The translations under genes were made by a program, and so were the position numbers. This document shows, piece after piece, positions 34,141 through 42,819 of a stretch of 64,000 nt of DNA. Position 1 is the first letter of the stretch. Each line of letters starts with the position of its first letter. The notes beneath the pieces were generated by a model, which had not been told where the DNA came from, searched no databases, and saw only the letters and a program-made list of their open reading frames with translations. The stretch is from contig NZ_FNFN01000002.1 in the NCBI RefSeq assembly GCF_900101045.1, positions 496,001-560,000 on the forward strand, written 5' to 3'. This stretch comes from Nocardioides sp. YR527 (GTDB lineage Bacteria; Actinomycetota; Actinomycetes; Propionibacteriales; Nocardioidaceae).

Positions 34141-34517
34141 ATCGGCACGACCTCCAGGCGACCGAACGCGACGAAGGCCGCCAGCCCCCAGAAGACGAGA
34201 TCACCGTAGAAGGCGCCCCACTCCCGGCGGATGATGCGAGTGGTCGCCGCGCCGGTCATGACCAGCACCAGCCCGAGCGCGGCGAGCGGAACCAACCACG
34301 TCGCGACCCCGGTCACGGCGGGCAGGATCAGCCCGGCGGCGGCCAGCAGCTTCATCACGCCGATGACCTTGAGGAAGCCGTCGGGGAAGTCGTCGGCGTA
34401 GCGCCACCCGTCGAACGTGTTGCGGAACCGCTCCTTCGACAGCAGCAGCATCGCCAGTCCACCGGCCAGGAAACCGGCGGCGAGAAAGATCGTCACGATC
34501 CACAAGATGATGTTCAT
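34137..34517 (-). CDS. DoxX-like membrane protein
   Basis: A 126-residue protein with four predicted membrane helices and the DoxX-family pattern of FLKVIGVMKLLAAAGLILPAV in the second helix region. Members sit near oxidoreductases, but their chemistry is unclear. ATG 34517 starts just before the first helix; GTG 34541 is an alternative closer to the upstream SDR stop. It is the third gene of a unit with a membrane protein and an SDR. Confidence 0.85.
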   Translation of the reverse strand: MNIILWIVTIFLAAGFLAGGLAMLLLSKERFRNTFDGWRYADDFPDGFLKVIGVMKLLAAAGLILPAVTGVATWLVPLAALGLVLVMTGAATTRIIRREWGAFYGDLVFWGLAAFVAFGRLEVVPI

Positions 34518-34553
34518 GCCAACCAGGACGAGGTACGCCACCGCCCTGTGACA

Positions 34554-35270
34554 TCACCGCCCGCCGGTCACCCGCAGCGTCGTCGCGGTGACGTACGAGG
34601 CCTTGTCGCTCATCAGCCAGGCGACCGCCTCGGCGACCTCGTCGGGCGAGCCGGCACGGCCGATCGGGATCTGCGGCGCCATCCGCGCGATCCGGCCCGG
34701 GTCGCCGGTGTTGGCGTGCATGTCGGTCTCGGTGAGCCCGGGGGCGACCGCGACGACCCGGATGCCGAGCGGGGCGACCTCGAGCCCGAGGCCCTTGGTG
34801 AGCGCGTCGATCCCGGCCTTCGCGGCGGCGTAGTGGACGTACTCCCCCGGTGATCCGAGCGTGGCCGCACCCGAGGAGATGTTGACGATCACGCCACCCT
34901 CGGAAAGCGCCGACACCGCTGCCCGGGCGACCAGCGTGGGACCGACCAGGTTGACGGCGTACGTCCTGCGGATCTCGTCCGCGGGAGTGTCGACGAGGGG
35001 TGCGTAGCGGTAGGTCGCGCCGGCGTTGTTGACCACGCCCGTGATCGGGCCGGCGGCCTCGAAGAGCGCGGCGATCCCGGCGTCGGTGGTGATGTCCGCG
35101 CTCACGATCTCGCAGGAGGCCCCGTGCGCCCGGACCTCCTCCCGCGTCGCAGCAGCAGCAGCCTCGTCGGAGAGGTAGCCGAGCACGAGGGAGTGGCCCT
35201 CAGCAGCCAGCTGACGAGCGACAGCGGCACCGATCCCGCGGGTTCCTCCGGTGATGAGAGTACGTTTCAC
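34554..35270 (-). CDS. SDR family NAD(P)-dependent oxidoreductase
   Basis: A 238-residue classical short-chain dehydrogenase. Cofactor motif TGGTRGIGAAVAR at residues 8-20, NNAGATY near 83, catalytic Ser in VNISSGAAT, and YVHYAAAK for the Tyr-Lys pair. The C-terminal VAPGLTETDMH and TATTLRVTGG are also typical of FabG-like members. Substrate unknown. Its ATG overlaps the stop of the upstream membrane protein gene by four bases. Confidence 0.92.
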   Translation of the reverse strand: MKRTLITGGTRGIGAAVARQLAAEGHSLVLGYLSDEAAAAATREEVRAHGASCEIVSADITTDAGIAALFEAAGPITGVVNNAGATYRYAPLVDTPADEIRRTYAVNLVGPTLVARAAVSALSEGGVIVNISSGAATLGSPGEYVHYAAAKAGIDALTKGLGLEVAPLGIRVVAVAPGLTETDMHANTGDPGRIARMAPQIPIGRAGSPDEVAEAVAWLMSDKASYVTATTLRVTGGR

Positions 35271-36037
35271 ACCCGAAGGGTGTCACGCAGTCTCCACGCC
35301 ACCAACGCCAGTGCCAGGACGCCGGCCAGCGCCCAGCCGGCGGGGTAGTGCACCGCAGGTTCGTTCCAGCGTTCGTGGAAGTAGACCAGGTGCGAGGAGA
35401 GCAGCCCGGCGTCGACCGAACGGCCCTCCTGGATGAGTACGCCGATGGCGACCAGCACCGTCAGCAGCGTCTGCATCGCCCAGCCCAGGATCCAGGCGGG
35501 CACCCAGGCGACGACGTCGACGGCGCGGCGTACGGAGGTCACGAGCACGGTCACCAGGGCAGCCGCCAACAGCGCGTCGATGACCGACGACGGGAGCTCG
35601 CCGGGGAGCATCCCGTCGAGCCAGAGAGGTACGCAGACGGCCGGCGCGGCCAGCATCGGCGCCCGCAGCACGCACGGCCCGAGGCTCGCCGCGATCCCGG
35701 CGGCGAGGCCGGCGACCGTCGTGATCGCGGCGATGGCGATCAGATGGGTCAGCATCGAGGGGTCGGTCGCCACCGGTCCGGCAGCGAAGGTCAGCCCCAG
35801 GACGGCCGCGGCCACGACACCCGTGCCGGCGAGCACGGCACTGAGCAGCCGACGGTCCGGGCGCAGCCCCGCGGCGAGCCCACCGAGCGCGGCCGCCAGC
35901 AGCGCGAACGAGACCAGCTCGGCAACCATCGGGGCGAGCAGCAGCGGCTGCGGCTGGACGAGCTGGGGCAGGAAACCGACGCCCCAACCCGCGGCAGCGA
36001 CCAGCGGAACCATCCACAGACGAGTCCGTTCAGTCAT
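35267..36037 (-). CDS. Multi-pass membrane protein, unknown family
   Basis: A 256-residue protein with about seven hydrophobic helices and short loops, starting MTERTRLWMVPLVAAAGWG. There are no catalytic or transport motifs I recognise. ATG 36037 is preferred over 36046 because the first helix follows directly. It is the first gene of a unit with the SDR (ATGA overlap) and DoxX-like genes, and diverges from the transglycosylase. Confidence 0.8.
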   Translation of the reverse strand: MTERTRLWMVPLVAAAGWGVGFLPQLVQPQPLLLAPMVAELVSFALLAAALGGLAAGLRPDRRLLSAVLAGTGVVAAAVLGLTFAAGPVATDPSMLTHLIAIAAITTVAGLAAGIAASLGPCVLRAPMLAAPAVCVPLWLDGMLPGELPSSVIDALLAAALVTVLVTSVRRAVDVVAWVPAWILGWAMQTLLTVLVAIGVLIQEGRSVDAGLLSSHLVYFHERWNEPAVHYPAGWALAGVLALALVAWRLRDTLRV

Positions 36038-36230
36038 GTCGACCACGGTGACAGGCGCAAGGTGAGACCAGGCGGCGTACCGGGGAACACCAGCCCAACG
36101 TCAGGTGGCCCGACCGTGGCCTTTCATCACCAAGGTGAGGGGATTTTTAATTGCACGGCGCAGAAATGGAATACCTGGGTAGGCTCAGGGGACGGACACG
36201 TACCCCACGCGTGGAAGAGGTGAGACCGGC

Positions 36231-37601
36231 ATGACCAAAGCATCCCGAAAATTCTGGGCCAAGAGCATCAGCACTGCGGCGCTGACCAGCATCGGGCCTC
36301 GGGCCGTTGCCGCCGTCGCACTGACCGCTGCCTTCGCGGTCCTGGCTCCGAACGAGGGAAGCCTCGACACCGGTCATCAGCAGCCTGAGCTCCCCGATCC
36401 GGGCGCTCTTCAGGACCCCCTCGGCATCTCCGGCGGTCTGGGTGGCGTGAAGAACCTGACCCCGACCGACGCCGTGAGGCTGGCCGCCAACGCCGAGGAG
36501 CTGTCCATCCCGCCGGTCGCCCTGGCTGCGTACCAGCGCTCGGCCACCGTGCTCAACGACGCCGACGCCTCCTGCCGCATCGACTGGGCGCTGGTCGCCG
36601 CGATCGGCATGGTCGAGAGCAACCACGGCCGCTTCGGCGGCAGCGAGCTCAACTCCAACGGCCTCGCCCTCCCCGCGATCATCGGCCCGCAGCTCAACGG
36701 CGCCGGCAACTACGCCGCGATCCACGACACCGACAACGGCCTCTACGACCACGACACGGTCTACGACCACGCGGTCGGCCCGATGCAGTTCATCCCCTCC
36801 ACCTGGACCTTCGCGGGTGCCGACGGTGACGGCGACAACCGCCGAGACCCTCAGGACATCGACGACGCCGCCGTCTCCACGGCGGCGTTCCTGTGTGCCG
36901 GCACCGAGGACGTCAGCACCGATTCCGGCGCCCAGTCCGCGGTCTACCGCTACAACCAGAGCGATACGTACGTCGAGGCGGTGCTGAAGATCGCGGAGCA
37001 GTACCGCAGTGGCGAGTTCCCGGGCTCGCCGAGCGTGGATGGTGAGTCCACCTCCACGATGAGGCCCACCGCCTCCGCCCTGCCGCGCACGTCGAACACC
37101 GTCAAGCCGATGACCAAGTCGGAGACCAAGGCCGCGCCGGTCAAGACGCCGGCCAAGGATCCTGTCGAGAGTCCGGCGCCGAGCAAGTCGCCGTCCCCCA
37201 CCGACAACTCCACGGGCGACTCCGACTCCGACGACAACTCGTCGGGTGGCGAGACCGAGACCCCGACGCCCACCCCGACGCCCACCCCGACTCCGACGCC
37301 CACGGATCCCCCGACCACCGAGGAGCCGACGCCGATCGACGCCACGACGCCGGCGACTCTCGAGGCGCCCTGCAAGGCAGCGGTCGCGGTGGTCTACGAG
37401 ACGCTCGAAGCGAGCGCCCCGGACACCTACGCCCTTGTCGTTGCCGACTGCATCGCGAACTTCGAGCCCGAGACCACGATGCCCACCGACCTTTCGATCA
37501 GGGATTACCTCCGCACTCTCGCCGAGTCCGAGAAGTTCCCCACGGTCACGAACCCCGCCCCGGAGGCCACGGCCCCCGAGGAGGAGATCTCCGCAGGGTG
37601 A
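36231..37601 (+). CDS. Secreted lytic transglycosylase with Thr/Pro-rich tail
   Basis: A 456-residue exported murein hydrolase. A signal-anchor-like hydrophobic segment (about 24-42) is followed by an SLT/MltB-like catalytic domain (about 90-255): AAIGMVESNHGR carries the catalytic Glu near residue 127, and YDHAVGPMQFIPSTW is the substrate-cleft motif. After about 270 the chain is disordered, with a perfect-looking TPTP run (about 345-360) that may act as wall linker, and ends with a small domain of two cysteines. Catalysis makes 1,6-anhydromuramyl ends. Confidence 0.9.
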   Translation: MTKASRKFWAKSISTAALTSIGPRAVAAVALTAAFAVLAPNEGSLDTGHQQPELPDPGALQDPLGISGGLGGVKNLTPTDAVRLAANAEELSIPPVALAAYQRSATVLNDADASCRIDWALVAAIGMVESNHGRFGGSELNSNGLALPAIIGPQLNGAGNYAAIHDTDNGLYDHDTVYDHAVGPMQFIPSTWTFAGADGDGDNRRDPQDIDDAAVSTAAFLCAGTEDVSTDSGAQSAVYRYNQSDTYVEAVLKIAEQYRSGEFPGSPSVDGESTSTMRPTASALPRTSNTVKPMTKSETKAAPVKTPAKDPVESPAPSKSPSPTDNSTGDSDSDDNSSGGETETPTPTPTPTPTPTPTDPPTTEEPTPIDATTPATLEAPCKAAVAVVYETLEASAPDTYALVVADCIANFEPETTMPTDLSIRDYLRTLAESEKFPTVTNPAPEATAPEEEISAG

Positions 37602-37626
37602 TCGAGGTCAGCTGACCTGGATCACC
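37597..37626. terminator. 30-bp palindrome containing both convergent stop codons
   Basis: GGTGATC-g-AGGTCAGCTGACCT-g-GATCACC is a full palindrome except one G/G pair on each side. The stop of the transglycosylase (37599-37601) and the stop of the CurA-like gene (37608-37610) both lie inside it. It can form a hairpin in either transcript, so it is a compact bidirectional 3' end. Confidence 0.65.
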
Positions 37627-38624
37627 GTCTTGCCGAAGTTCTGACCCCGGAGCATCCGGTTGAACGCGGCGGGCGCGTTCTCGAGTCCTTCGGTGATGTC
37701 CTCGCGGTAGCGCAGCTTGCCCTCGGCGACCCAGCCGGTCGCCTCGGTGAGGAATGCCCGCTGGTGATCGCGGACGAACTCGTCCTGGATGAAACCCCTG
37801 ATCAGCAGGGACTTGTTGAGCACATGCCGCATCAGACCGGGTGCTCGGTCGGGCCCCTCGGGAGCGGCGGTGTCGTTGTAGTGCGCGACGATCCCGCAGA
37901 CCGGCACCCGGGCGAACTTGTTCAGCCGCGGCAGCACGGCGTTCCACACGTGCCCGCCGACGTTCTCGAAGTAGACGTCGATCCCGTCCGGCACCGCCGC
38001 CTTCAGCTGCTCCTTGAAGTCGGGCGCCCGGTGGTCGAGGGCAGCGTCGAAGCCGAGCTCGGTCAGATGCGCGACCTTCTCGGGGCCGCCGGCGATGCCG
38101 ACGGCGCGGCAGCCGAGGATCTTCGCGATCTGCCCGACGGTGGCGCCGACCGGGCCGGTCGCGGCCGCCACCACGACGGTCTCCCCGGGCTTCGGCTGCC
38201 CGATCTGGGTCAGCCCGGCGTACGCCGTGAACCCCGGCATCCCCAGCACGCCCAGCGCGGTGGAGACCGGCGCGACGGACGGATCGAGGCGGCGGGTGTG
38301 CTTGGCCGGCGCGACGGAGAAGGCCTGCCAGCCTCCGTACGCCAGCACCACGTCGCCCACCTGTCGCGAAGGATCCCGCGACTCGACCACCTCGGCGACC
38401 GTGGCACCGGGCAGCACGTCGCCCAGGGCAGTCGGCGCGGCGTACGACGGCGCATCGCTCATCCGCCCGCGCATGTAGGGGTCGAGCGAGAGGAACTTCG
38501 TACGCAGCAGCACCTCGCCGTCCGCAGGCGTCGGCACCTCGGAGGTGGCGATCGAGAAGTCCTCGGCGGTCGGCTCACCGATCGGGCGGGCGCGGAGCAG
38601 GATCTGGGTGTTCGTGTCGGTCAT
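37608..38624 (-). CDS. NADP-dependent medium-chain reductase, CurA/leukotriene-B4-dehydrogenase type
   Basis: A 338-residue double-bond reductase of the MDR superfamily without zinc ligands. N-terminal LRTKFLSLDPYMRGRMSD is diagnostic of the CurA/PTGR branch. The Rossmann region reads VVVAAATGPVGATVGQIAKI with DYF-type DVYFENVGGHVWNAVLP next, and the C-terminus has IRGFIQDEF. It reduces alpha,beta-unsaturated carbonyls with NADPH. ATG 38624 has GGCGGG directly before it. It diverges from the amidohydrolase gene with a short 64-base promoter region. Confidence 0.92.
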   Translation of the reverse strand: MTDTNTQILLRARPIGEPTAEDFSIATSEVPTPADGEVLLRTKFLSLDPYMRGRMSDAPSYAAPTALGDVLPGATVAEVVESRDPSRQVGDVVLAYGGWQAFSVAPAKHTRRLDPSVAPVSTALGVLGMPGFTAYAGLTQIGQPKPGETVVVAAATGPVGATVGQIAKILGCRAVGIAGGPEKVAHLTELGFDAALDHRAPDFKEQLKAAVPDGIDVYFENVGGHVWNAVLPRLNKFARVPVCGIVAHYNDTAAPEGPDRAPGLMRHVLNKSLLIRGFIQDEFVRDHQRAFLTEATGWVAEGKLRYREDITEGLENAPAAFNRMLRGQNFGKTVIQVS

Positions 38625-38688
38625 CCCGCCATGGTGCCTCACCGGTGGCAGGTTTGCTTAATGACAACTAAACCTATTGACTTAGCCC

Positions 38689-39612
38689 ATGAAGCCCACG
38701 GTCGACGTCCACCAGCACCTGTGGCCGCCCGCGCTGGTCGAGGAACTGCGCCGCCGGCGGCAACCTCCATACCTCGACGACTGGGTGCTCCACCTCGAGG
38801 GAGAGCCGCCCTACTCCGTCGACCCGACAGACCACGACCTCACCCGTCGCGCGGCCCAGGAGGACGGGCTCGTCCTGCTGTCGCTCTCCAGCCCGCTCGG
38901 GATCGAGTCGCTCGCCCCGGTCGAGGCGCACGGACTGCTCGACGCCTGGCACGGCTTCGCCGACGACCTGCCCGCCGACTACGGGCTGTGGGCCGCGCCG
39001 TCCCTCGTCGAGCCGGACCTCGACAGCCTCGCGAAGACCCTGGCGCACGACCGCGTCCACGGCCTCCAGGTGCCGGCGACCGCGCTGGCGACCCCATCCG
39101 CGCTCGAGGCCCTCGCGCCGGTGCTCGAGACCGCCCAGCAGGCCGACCTGCCCGTCCTCGTGCATCCGGGTCCGGCCGCCGACCCCACCGCAGCGGACCT
39201 GCCGTCGTGGTGGCCCGCCCTCACCTCGTACGTCGCCCAGCAGAGCGCTGCGTGGCACGCCTGGCACGCCGCCGGCCGGTCGCTGCTGCCGACCCTGCGG
39301 ATCGCGTTCGTGGGGCTGGCCGGACTCGCGCCGCTCCACCACGAGCGCCTCGCGCAACGTGGCGGGAACCTCGGCGCGATCGACAGGCACGTCTACTACG
39401 AGACCTCGTCCTACGGCACCCAGGCGATCGACGCGATGTCGCGCGTAGTCGGCGTCGACCCGCTCGTCAGTGGGTCGGACCGGCCTTACGCGGAGCCGAC
39501 CGACCTCGGCCGAAGCCGAGCCCGAGGCGATCGGTGGGGCCTCGGTGAGGCGCTGAGCCGGGCGATCTTCGTCAACAACCCGCACCATCTACTCACCGGA
39601 GGAGACCGATGA
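38689..39612 (+). CDS. Amidohydrolase-2 family metal-dependent hydrolase/decarboxylase
   Basis: A 307-residue TIM-barrel protein of the ACMSD-like amidohydrolase family. The metal-binding H-x-H motif is VDVHQHLWPP at the N-terminus, a second His is in PVLVHPGP near residue 160, and the metal Asp is in VSGSDRPYAEP near 265. Family enzymes decarboxylate or hydrolyse aromatic or lactone substrates; the exact one is unknown. It overlaps the cupin gene by four bases, so the two probably act on one substrate. Confidence 0.85.
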   Translation: MKPTVDVHQHLWPPALVEELRRRRQPPYLDDWVLHLEGEPPYSVDPTDHDLTRRAAQEDGLVLLSLSSPLGIESLAPVEAHGLLDAWHGFADDLPADYGLWAAPSLVEPDLDSLAKTLAHDRVHGLQVPATALATPSALEALAPVLETAQQADLPVLVHPGPAADPTAADLPSWWPALTSYVAQQSAAWHAWHAAGRSLLPTLRIAFVGLAGLAPLHHERLAQRGGNLGAIDRHVYYETSSYGTQAIDAMSRVVGVDPLVSGSDRPYAEPTDLGRSRARGDRWGLGEALSRAIFVNNPHHLLTGGDR

Positions 39613-40142
39613 CCATCACCGAACCGACCGTGGACTCGGTCCTTTGCGCCCCGGACCTGCCCGAGCTGCCGGGACGTGTGCTCGTTCCCGGCGAGCTGCG
39701 CGCCTGGGTCGACGAGCTCGCCGCGCACCCCGAGCGCTGGGAGCACCTGGCGCGCCACGACACCGGCGGTCGCCACTACGTCTCGCTCTACCGGGACAAG
39801 GACATCGACGTGTGGCTGCTGTGCTGGAACACCGTCGACGACACCGGCTGGCACGACCACGACATCTCCTCGGGCGCGGTCGCGGTGACCCATGGATCGG
39901 TCTTCGAGCAGCAGCCGCGGTTCGGCGGCGAGCCCGTGCAACGGGAGATCGGCGCGGGCGGGAGCTTCGGCTTCGGGCCCGACCACATCCACCGGATGAG
40001 CGGCGCGGTCGACGGCTCGGTCTCGATCCATGCCTACTCGCCGCCGCTGTGGAGGATGGGGCAGTACGCGATCAGCGACGACGGCGTGATGCGCCGCGTC
40101 TCGGTCTCCTACGCCGACGAGCTGCGTCCGCTCGAGGACTGA
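39609..40142 (+). CDS. Cysteine-dioxygenase-like cupin
   Basis: A 177-residue cupin of the cysteine dioxygenase family. The iron-binding 3-His set is visible: GWHDHDISSGAVAV (two His, near residues 78-80) and PDHIHRMSG (third His, near 121), with the LLCWNTVDDTGW strand before it. The Cys of the eukaryotic Cys-Tyr crosslink is absent, as in most bacterial members. The usual product is cysteine sulfinate, but related enzymes use other thiols. ATG 39609 overlaps the amidohydrolase stop. Confidence 0.85.
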   Translation: MTITEPTVDSVLCAPDLPELPGRVLVPGELRAWVDELAAHPERWEHLARHDTGGRHYVSLYRDKDIDVWLLCWNTVDDTGWHDHDISSGAVAVTHGSVFEQQPRFGGEPVQREIGAGGSFGFGPDHIHRMSGAVDGSVSIHAYSPPLWRMGQYAISDDGVMRRVSVSYADELRPLED

Positions 40143-40367
40143 ACGAACTGCAGGGCGAACGCCGCGACATCTCGGGCGTTGGGCCCCGGTTGACCGACGG
40201 ACCACGGGGACTGTGGCACATTTCAAGCATCGAGGAGCGAGGATCGGACACCGGGACCGACTTTCCTTTTCTGTTTAACATCTTCGGTTCCATCCGCTGA
40301 TCTGGCAGGCTGATGATCTTGTGCAACGGCGTCCGCAGGTGAAGAACGACAGACAGGAGCGGTGGCT

Positions 40368-41429
40368 GTGATCGAGTTCGAGGGCGTGACCAAGCGCTAT
40401 CCGGACGGAACCGTTGCGGTGGACGACCTCTCCCTGACGGTCGACACCGGGCAGATCACCGTGCTCGTCGGGCCGTCGGGATGTGGCAAGACGACCGCGC
40501 TGCGGATGATCAACCGGATGATCGAGCCGAGCTCCGGCCGGATCCTGATCGACGGTGACGACGTCACCAGCCGCCCGGAGGCACAGCTGCGGCGCGAGAT
40601 CGGCTACGTGATCCAGGGCGCCGGACTCTTCCCGCACCGCACGGTCCTCGACAACGTCGCGACCGTCCCGATCCTGCAGGGCAGCTCGCGTCGAGAGGCC
40701 CGCACGAGCGCCCTCGACCTGCTCGAGCGCGTCGGGCTCGCGGCCGACCTCGGCGAGCGCTACCCGGCCCAGCTCTCGGGGGGACAGCAGCAGCGCGTCG
40801 GCGTCGCCCGGGCGCTCGCGGCCGACCCGCCGGTGCTGCTCATGGACGAGCCGTTCTCGGCCGTCGACCCGGTCGTACGCGACGACCTCCAGCAGGAGCT
40901 GCTCCGGCTCCAGGGCGAGCTCGGCAAGACGATCGTCCTGGTCACCCACGACATCGACGAGGCGATCCGGCTCGGCGACAAGGTCGCCGTCTTCGCCCAA
41001 CGCGCGCGCCTGGCCCAGTTCGCCCCGCCCGCCGATCTCCTCGCCGCCCCTGCCGACGACTTCGTCGCCTCGCTCGTCGGTCGCGACCGCGGCTTCCGGG
41101 GCCTCGGCTTCGCCGACGGGAGCTCGGTCGCGCTCACCCCCATCGACCACGGCGTCGACGGGCTCACCCTCGAGGTCGACCACGACGGCCGACCGCTGGG
41201 CTGGCGCGGTTCCGACGGGCTCCTCCCGACCGAAGGCACCTTCAGTGACGGCGCCAACCTGCGTACGGTCACCGACCTGGTCATCCTCTCGCCCGCCGGC
41301 GCCGCGATCCGGGTCGACGCCGAGGGTCGCGCCGACGGACTGGTCCTGCTCGCCGACCTGGCCGGCAGCGTACGTTCCCAGCAGCGGGAGCGGCTGGCAG
41401 CCTTGGCCTCCGCGGAGGAGGCTGGGTGA
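40368..41429 (+). CDS. Osmoprotectant ABC transporter ATP-binding protein (OpuCA/ProV-like)
   Basis: A 353-residue ABC ATPase. Walker A GPSGCGKTT near 36, Q-loop in IGYVIQGAGLFPH, signature LSGGQQQRVGVARAL, Walker B VLLMDEPFSAVD and the H-loop VTHDIDEAI are intact. The C-terminal 120 residues replace the usual CBS pair with a sequence I do not recognise as CBS. GTG 40368 is chosen because AGGAG stands eight bases before it; GTG 40362 would be too close. It powers uptake of glycine betaine, carnitine, choline or similar compounds. A TAACAT hexamer (40276-40281) may be the operon's -10. Confidence 0.93.
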   Translation: MIEFEGVTKRYPDGTVAVDDLSLTVDTGQITVLVGPSGCGKTTALRMINRMIEPSSGRILIDGDDVTSRPEAQLRREIGYVIQGAGLFPHRTVLDNVATVPILQGSSRREARTSALDLLERVGLAADLGERYPAQLSGGQQQRVGVARALAADPPVLLMDEPFSAVDPVVRDDLQQELLRLQGELGKTIVLVTHDIDEAIRLGDKVAVFAQRARLAQFAPPADLLAAPADDFVASLVGRDRGFRGLGFADGSSVALTPIDHGVDGLTLEVDHDGRPLGWRGSDGLLPTEGTFSDGANLRTVTDLVILSPAGAAIRVDAEGRADGLVLLADLAGSVRSQQRERLAALASAEEAG

Positions 41430-42082
41430 GCGAGATCTGGCGCTATCTCGAGACCAACGGTGATGACGTTCTCACCGCGCTCGTCCAACACATCTGGCTC
41501 GCTCTGCTGCCGGTGGCGATCGCCTTCGTCCTGGCCCTGCCGCTGGGCGCCCTGGTCCATCGCTACGTCCCGGCGCGCCACATCGCGCTCACCGCCGGCA
41601 GCGTGATCTACACCGTCCCGTCGCTGGCCCTGCTCCTGCTGCTCCCGGGCATCCTCGGCACCAGCGTCCTCGATCCGATCAACGTGGTCATCGCACTGAC
41701 CCTCTACTCGCTCGCCCTGCTCGTCCGCACGACCGCCGACGGTCTCGACGCGGTCGACACCACCGTCCTGCAGGCCGCGACCGCGATGGGCTATCGGCCC
41801 GTACGCCGCTGGTTCACCGTTCAGCTGCCGCTGGCGATGCCGGTGATCCTGACGGGTCTGCGGGTGGCGACCGTGGCCAACGTGAGCATGGTCAGCATCG
41901 CGGCCCTGATCGGCATCGGCGGCCTCGGGCAGCTCTTCACCCGAGGATTCCAGCTCGGCTTCTACCTGCCGCCGATCATCATCGGGCTGGTCCTCTCGGT
42001 CGCCCTCGCGGTCATCGCCGACGTCCTCATCGTCGCCCTCCAGCGCGGGCTCACCCCCTGGGCGCGAGCGGGTGCCCGATGA
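41426..42082 (+). CDS. Osmoprotectant ABC transporter permease (OpuCB-like)
   Basis: A 218-residue inner-membrane subunit with about six helices. The coupling-helix motif that contacts the ATPase lies in VLQAATAMGYRPVRRWFTVQ with the EAA-like G near residue 123, and SIAALIGIGGLGQLF follows. GTG 41426 overlaps the upstream stop as GTGA, and its own stop overlaps the next start. It pairs with the 42079-42792 permease to form the translocation pore. Confidence 0.92.
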   Translation: MSEIWRYLETNGDDVLTALVQHIWLALLPVAIAFVLALPLGALVHRYVPARHIALTAGSVIYTVPSLALLLLLPGILGTSVLDPINVVIALTLYSLALLVRTTADGLDAVDTTVLQAATAMGYRPVRRWFTVQLPLAMPVILTGLRVATVANVSMVSIAALIGIGGLGQLFTRGFQLGFYLPPIIIGLVLSVALAVIADVLIVALQRGLTPWARAGAR

Positions 42083-42792
42083 GTCTCGACTATCTGCTCG
42101 ACGCCGCCAACTGGTCGCTGACCAGCCCCGACGGCTTCCCTCAGCGCATCCTCGAACATCTCGGCTACACCGTCCTCGCCCTGGCCATCGCCGCAGTGAT
42201 CGCGTTCCCGATCGGCCTGCTGATCGGCCACACCGGCCGCGGCGCGCTGGTCGCCATCAACCTCGGCAACGCCGGCCGCGCGCTGCCGACCCTCGGTGTG
42301 CTCATGCTCGCGCTCGGCCTGGTCGGGATCGGCCTGGTCCCGGTCACGATCGCTCTGGTCGTGCTCGCCATCCCACCCATCCTCGCCACGACGTACGCCG
42401 GCATCCGGTCCGTCGCCGACGAGACCGTCGACGCGGCGCGAGGTGTCGGCATGACCGAGGCTCAGATCGCCTGGCGCGTCGAGGTCCCGATCGCGCTGCC
42501 GATCATGATCGGCGGCCTGCGCAACGCGTCGCTCCAGGTGGTCTCGACCGCGACCATCGCTGCGTACGTCGGTCTCGGCGGCCTCGGTCGCTATCTCTTC
42601 GACGGCCTGGCGACGCTCCAGTACGACCAGGTGGTCGCCGGCGCGATCGTGATCGCGATGCTCGCGGTGGCGGTCGACCTGGCACTCGCCGGTGCGCAGC
42701 GGCTCCTCGTCTCGCCCGGCGTCGACGGCCGCGGCGCCCGAGACCGGCCGACCACCGTCCGCCCCGAACCCCAACCCGAACCCGCCGGCTGA
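42079..42792 (+). CDS. Osmoprotectant ABC transporter permease (OpuCD-like)
   Basis: A 237-residue second permease with about six helices. The EAA-type loop reads DAARGVGMTEAQIAWRVEVP near residue 120, then IAAYVGLGGLGRYLF. The C-terminal 25 residues are Pro/Arg-rich and cytoplasmic. ATGA overlap with the preceding permease gene; the binding-protein gene follows after 27 bases with its own GAGAGG site, allowing higher expression of the binding protein. Confidence 0.92.
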   Translation: MSLDYLLDAANWSLTSPDGFPQRILEHLGYTVLALAIAAVIAFPIGLLIGHTGRGALVAINLGNAGRALPTLGVLMLALGLVGIGLVPVTIALVVLAIPPILATTYAGIRSVADETVDAARGVGMTEAQIAWRVEVPIALPIMIGGLRNASLQVVSTATIAAYVGLGGLGRYLFDGLATLQYDQVVAGAIVIAMLAVAVDLALAGAQRLLVSPGVDGRGARDRPTTVRPEPQPEPAG

Positions 42793-42819
42793 TCAATCCA
42801 GCAACCGAGAGGTATCTCA

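Noticed and set aside
37255..37310. Short tandem repeat ccgacgcccac in the transglycosylase gene, as a possible phase-variable tract
   Set aside because: It is in frame, encodes a Thr-Pro linker, and its units are imperfect; nothing shows variation in length.
40262..40275. T-rich run as a rho-independent terminator after the cupin gene
   Set aside because: I could not find a stable GC stem directly before it; the run more likely belongs to the osmoprotectant operon promoter.
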